A DNA stretch of 5,497 bases, taken from Bacilli bacterium (GTDB lineage Bacteria > Bacillota_I > Bacilli_A > RFN20 > CAG-826). The position numbers and the translations under genes are program-made. A model generated the notes under the pieces. The model had not been told where the DNA came from. It ran no database searches and worked only from the letters and a program-made list of their open reading frames with translations. Each line of letters begins with the position of its first letter. Within the stretch, counting starts at the first letter, position 1. Where the stretch lies: contig JAFZUD010000008.1 in the NCBI GenBank assembly GCA_017618495.1, positions 1 through 5,497 of the forward strand, given 5' to 3'. Positions 4,432 to 5,497 of the stretch are shown in pieces.

Positions 4432-5497
4432 ATGAAAAGACGTAGGAGCTTAATAATCGGGCTAATCGTTGCTTTCTCTTTTTCTGTCGCCTCCTGCGTC
4501 GATGACCCTGCTATTTCATCTCAAGAAGAAACCCTTGAGTCCTCTTTGTCTTCTTCTTCGCCTTCCTCGAGCAAGAGGTCTTCATCGAGAACCACAGAGC
4601 AAACATCCATCGATCCAATCACTCTTTTAAACTTTGAGCTAAACGAAGATGGTCAAAGCTATTCCGTAACCCCAAAAGGCGATGTCATAAGAGATATCAC
4701 CATTCCTTCGACGTATAACGGCTTGCCTGTATCGTCCATACCGGATTACTCTTTTGGGCTTTGCAGAAGCATGAAGAAGATCACGATGCCAGACAGCATC
4801 GTCTCAATCGGCGTACAAGCCTTTATGGGTTGCGTTTCTTTGGAAGAAATCAACTTCTCTAATAGCCTAACTTCTTTTCCTGACAGGATGTGTTTTGGGT
4901 GCAGGTCACTCACATCCGTCAATATCCCTAGCGGCGTCGCTACGATTGGGGAGAACGCTTTCGAACGCTGTTCTTCTATCAAGGAGGTCAATTTCCCAAA
5001 TACTCTAACCTCAATCGGAAAAGAAGCTTTCTCAGAGTGCATCAGCATCGAAACACTCAATATCCCTGGCGGCGTAATTCGCGAGAAGGCTTTCTATGAA
5101 TGCGTCTCTGTGGTCTCTCTTATTCTGGGAGAAGGCGTCACCGACATTGAGGAGTGGGCTTTCTTTGAGTGCTACCGCTTAGTGGAACTCGTCAACAAAT
5201 CAAGCCTTCCTCTTACGATCGGCGGCGAAGGTTATGGCGGCGTTACCGCTTATGTGAAGCACCTGATAACCAATGAAAACAATATGAGGGTCACAAAGGG
5301 CCTTTTCAAAGACTGCATCACCTATAACGAGCAAGCCTTCCTTTGGCTTGTTTCGTATTACGGCCTCCTCAAAGACAAGATAACGATCCCTAACGGCATA
5401 AAGGGAATCAATGACCATTGCTTTGACAGTTCTGAATCAGGCTTCTATGACGAACTCATCGATATTCGTATCCCTGAAGGGGTCACGATCATCGGAG
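4432..5497 (+). CDS. BspA-like leucine-rich-repeat lipoprotein (3' end outside window)
   Basis: The first 355 residues are present and the frame is open to the window edge. MKRRR, a hydrophobic stretch and the lipobox VASC give a lipoprotein signal with Cys22 as the anchor. Residues about 27-60 are a Ser/Thr-rich linker, likely spanning the cell envelope. From about 66 the protein shows the LRR_5 pattern: a cap-like 'IPSTYNGLPVSSIPDYSF' (91-108), then six units (113-248) of the type S[IL]xx[ILV]N[IF]PxxVxxIGxxAFxxC. Residues about 256-315 interrupt the repeats, and IPNGIKGINDHCF (319-331) and IPEGVTIIG (347-355) resume them. An in-frame TAA at 4420-4422 makes ATG 4432 the first possible start. 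Such proteins usually serve adhesion or binding at the cell surface in host-associated microbes; ligand and role here are unknown. Confidence 0.85.
   Translation, partial: MKRRRSLIIGLIVAFSFSVASCVDDPAISSQEETLESSLSSSSPSSSKRSSSRTTEQTSIDPITLLNFELNEDGQSYSVTPKGDVIRDITIPSTYNGLPVSSIPDYSFGLCRSMKKITMPDSIVSIGVQAFMGCVSLEEINFSNSLTSFPDRMCFGCRSLTSVNIPSGVATIGENAFERCSSIKEVNFPNTLTSIGKEAFSECISIETLNIPGGVIREKAFYECVSVVSLILGEGVTDIEEWAFFECYRLVELVNKSSLPLTIGGEGYGGVTAYVKHLITNENNMRVTKGLFKDCITYNEQAFLWLVSYYGLLKDKITIPNGIKGINDHCFDSSESGFYDELIDIRIPEGVTIIG
4768..5175 (+). repeat. Coding tandem repeat: six LRR_5 units
   Basis: Five units are 23 residues (69 bp) long, at 4768-4836, 4837-4905, 4906-4974, 4975-5043 and 5107-5175. 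The unit at 5044-5106 has only 21 residues, lacking two just before the I[GR] of the pattern. Each unit ends in a Cys at the next-to-last place (GC, RC, EC). The units have diverged in DNA sequence, so recent expansion is unlikely. Confidence 0.8.

Noticed and set aside
4555..4620. TCT-rich stretch in the LRR gene as a phase-variable repeat
   Set aside because: The perfect run is only about three units and the Ser codons are mixed, so it is simply a Ser-rich linker.
4746..5060. A 104-codon minus-strand frame across the LRR repeats
   Set aside because: It is the reverse shadow of the repeat-coding region; open antisense frames are common in such repeats.

Overview
The window looks like bacterial DNA of the Firmicutes/Bacilli kind, perhaps from an uncultured gut or rumen lineage. 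The signs are tRNA genes with encoded CCA ends, sigma-A-type promoters, strong Shine-Dalgarno sites on some genes, and two Cys-lipidated surface proteins, one of them a BspA-type leucine-rich-repeat protein. Both abi genes end in TGA and Trp is TGG, so this is not a Mycoplasma-type code in which TGA is read as Trp. The taxonomic guess is weak.

Layout. (1) 1-59: the last codons of an unidentified gene. (2) 63-347: a tRNA transcription unit with a well-formed promoter, tRNA-Ala(TGC), tRNA-Met(CAT) and an intrinsic terminator. The tRNA-Met has two C-A mismatches in its stems. (3) 348-472: a regulatory stretch with two bulged inverted repeats and an 11-bp-period direct repeat. (4) 473-2150: a two-gene AbiE-type toxin-antitoxin operon, with an AbiEi-like winged-helix antitoxin followed one base later by an AbiEii/DUF1814 nucleotidyltransferase toxin. 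(5) 2151-2412: a non-coding gap with several hairpins, a possible small transcript and a terminator. (6) 2413-4290, minus strand: a secreted lipoprotein of the S41 peptidase family, tricorn-like in its active-site motifs. (7) 4291-4431: a divergent control region. (8) 4432-5497, plus strand: the first 355 residues of a BspA-like LRR lipoprotein that runs off the window.

How the parts work together. The antitoxin probably binds the upstream repeats to repress its own operon, and the nucleotidyltransferase is the toxin. The S41 protein and the LRR protein are divergently transcribed and both predicted to be anchored in the outer face of the membrane, which suggests a cell-surface locus unrelated to the abi genes. 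The abi operon lies directly after a tRNA terminator, a common place for accessory genes, but I found no duplicated tRNA end or integrase, so an island boundary is not shown.

I see no clearly new system. The points most worth checking are the mismatched tRNA-Met, the paired repeats before the abi operon, a shared start-site motif before two unrelated genes (possible leaderless mRNAs), and the structured gap at 2215-2348.
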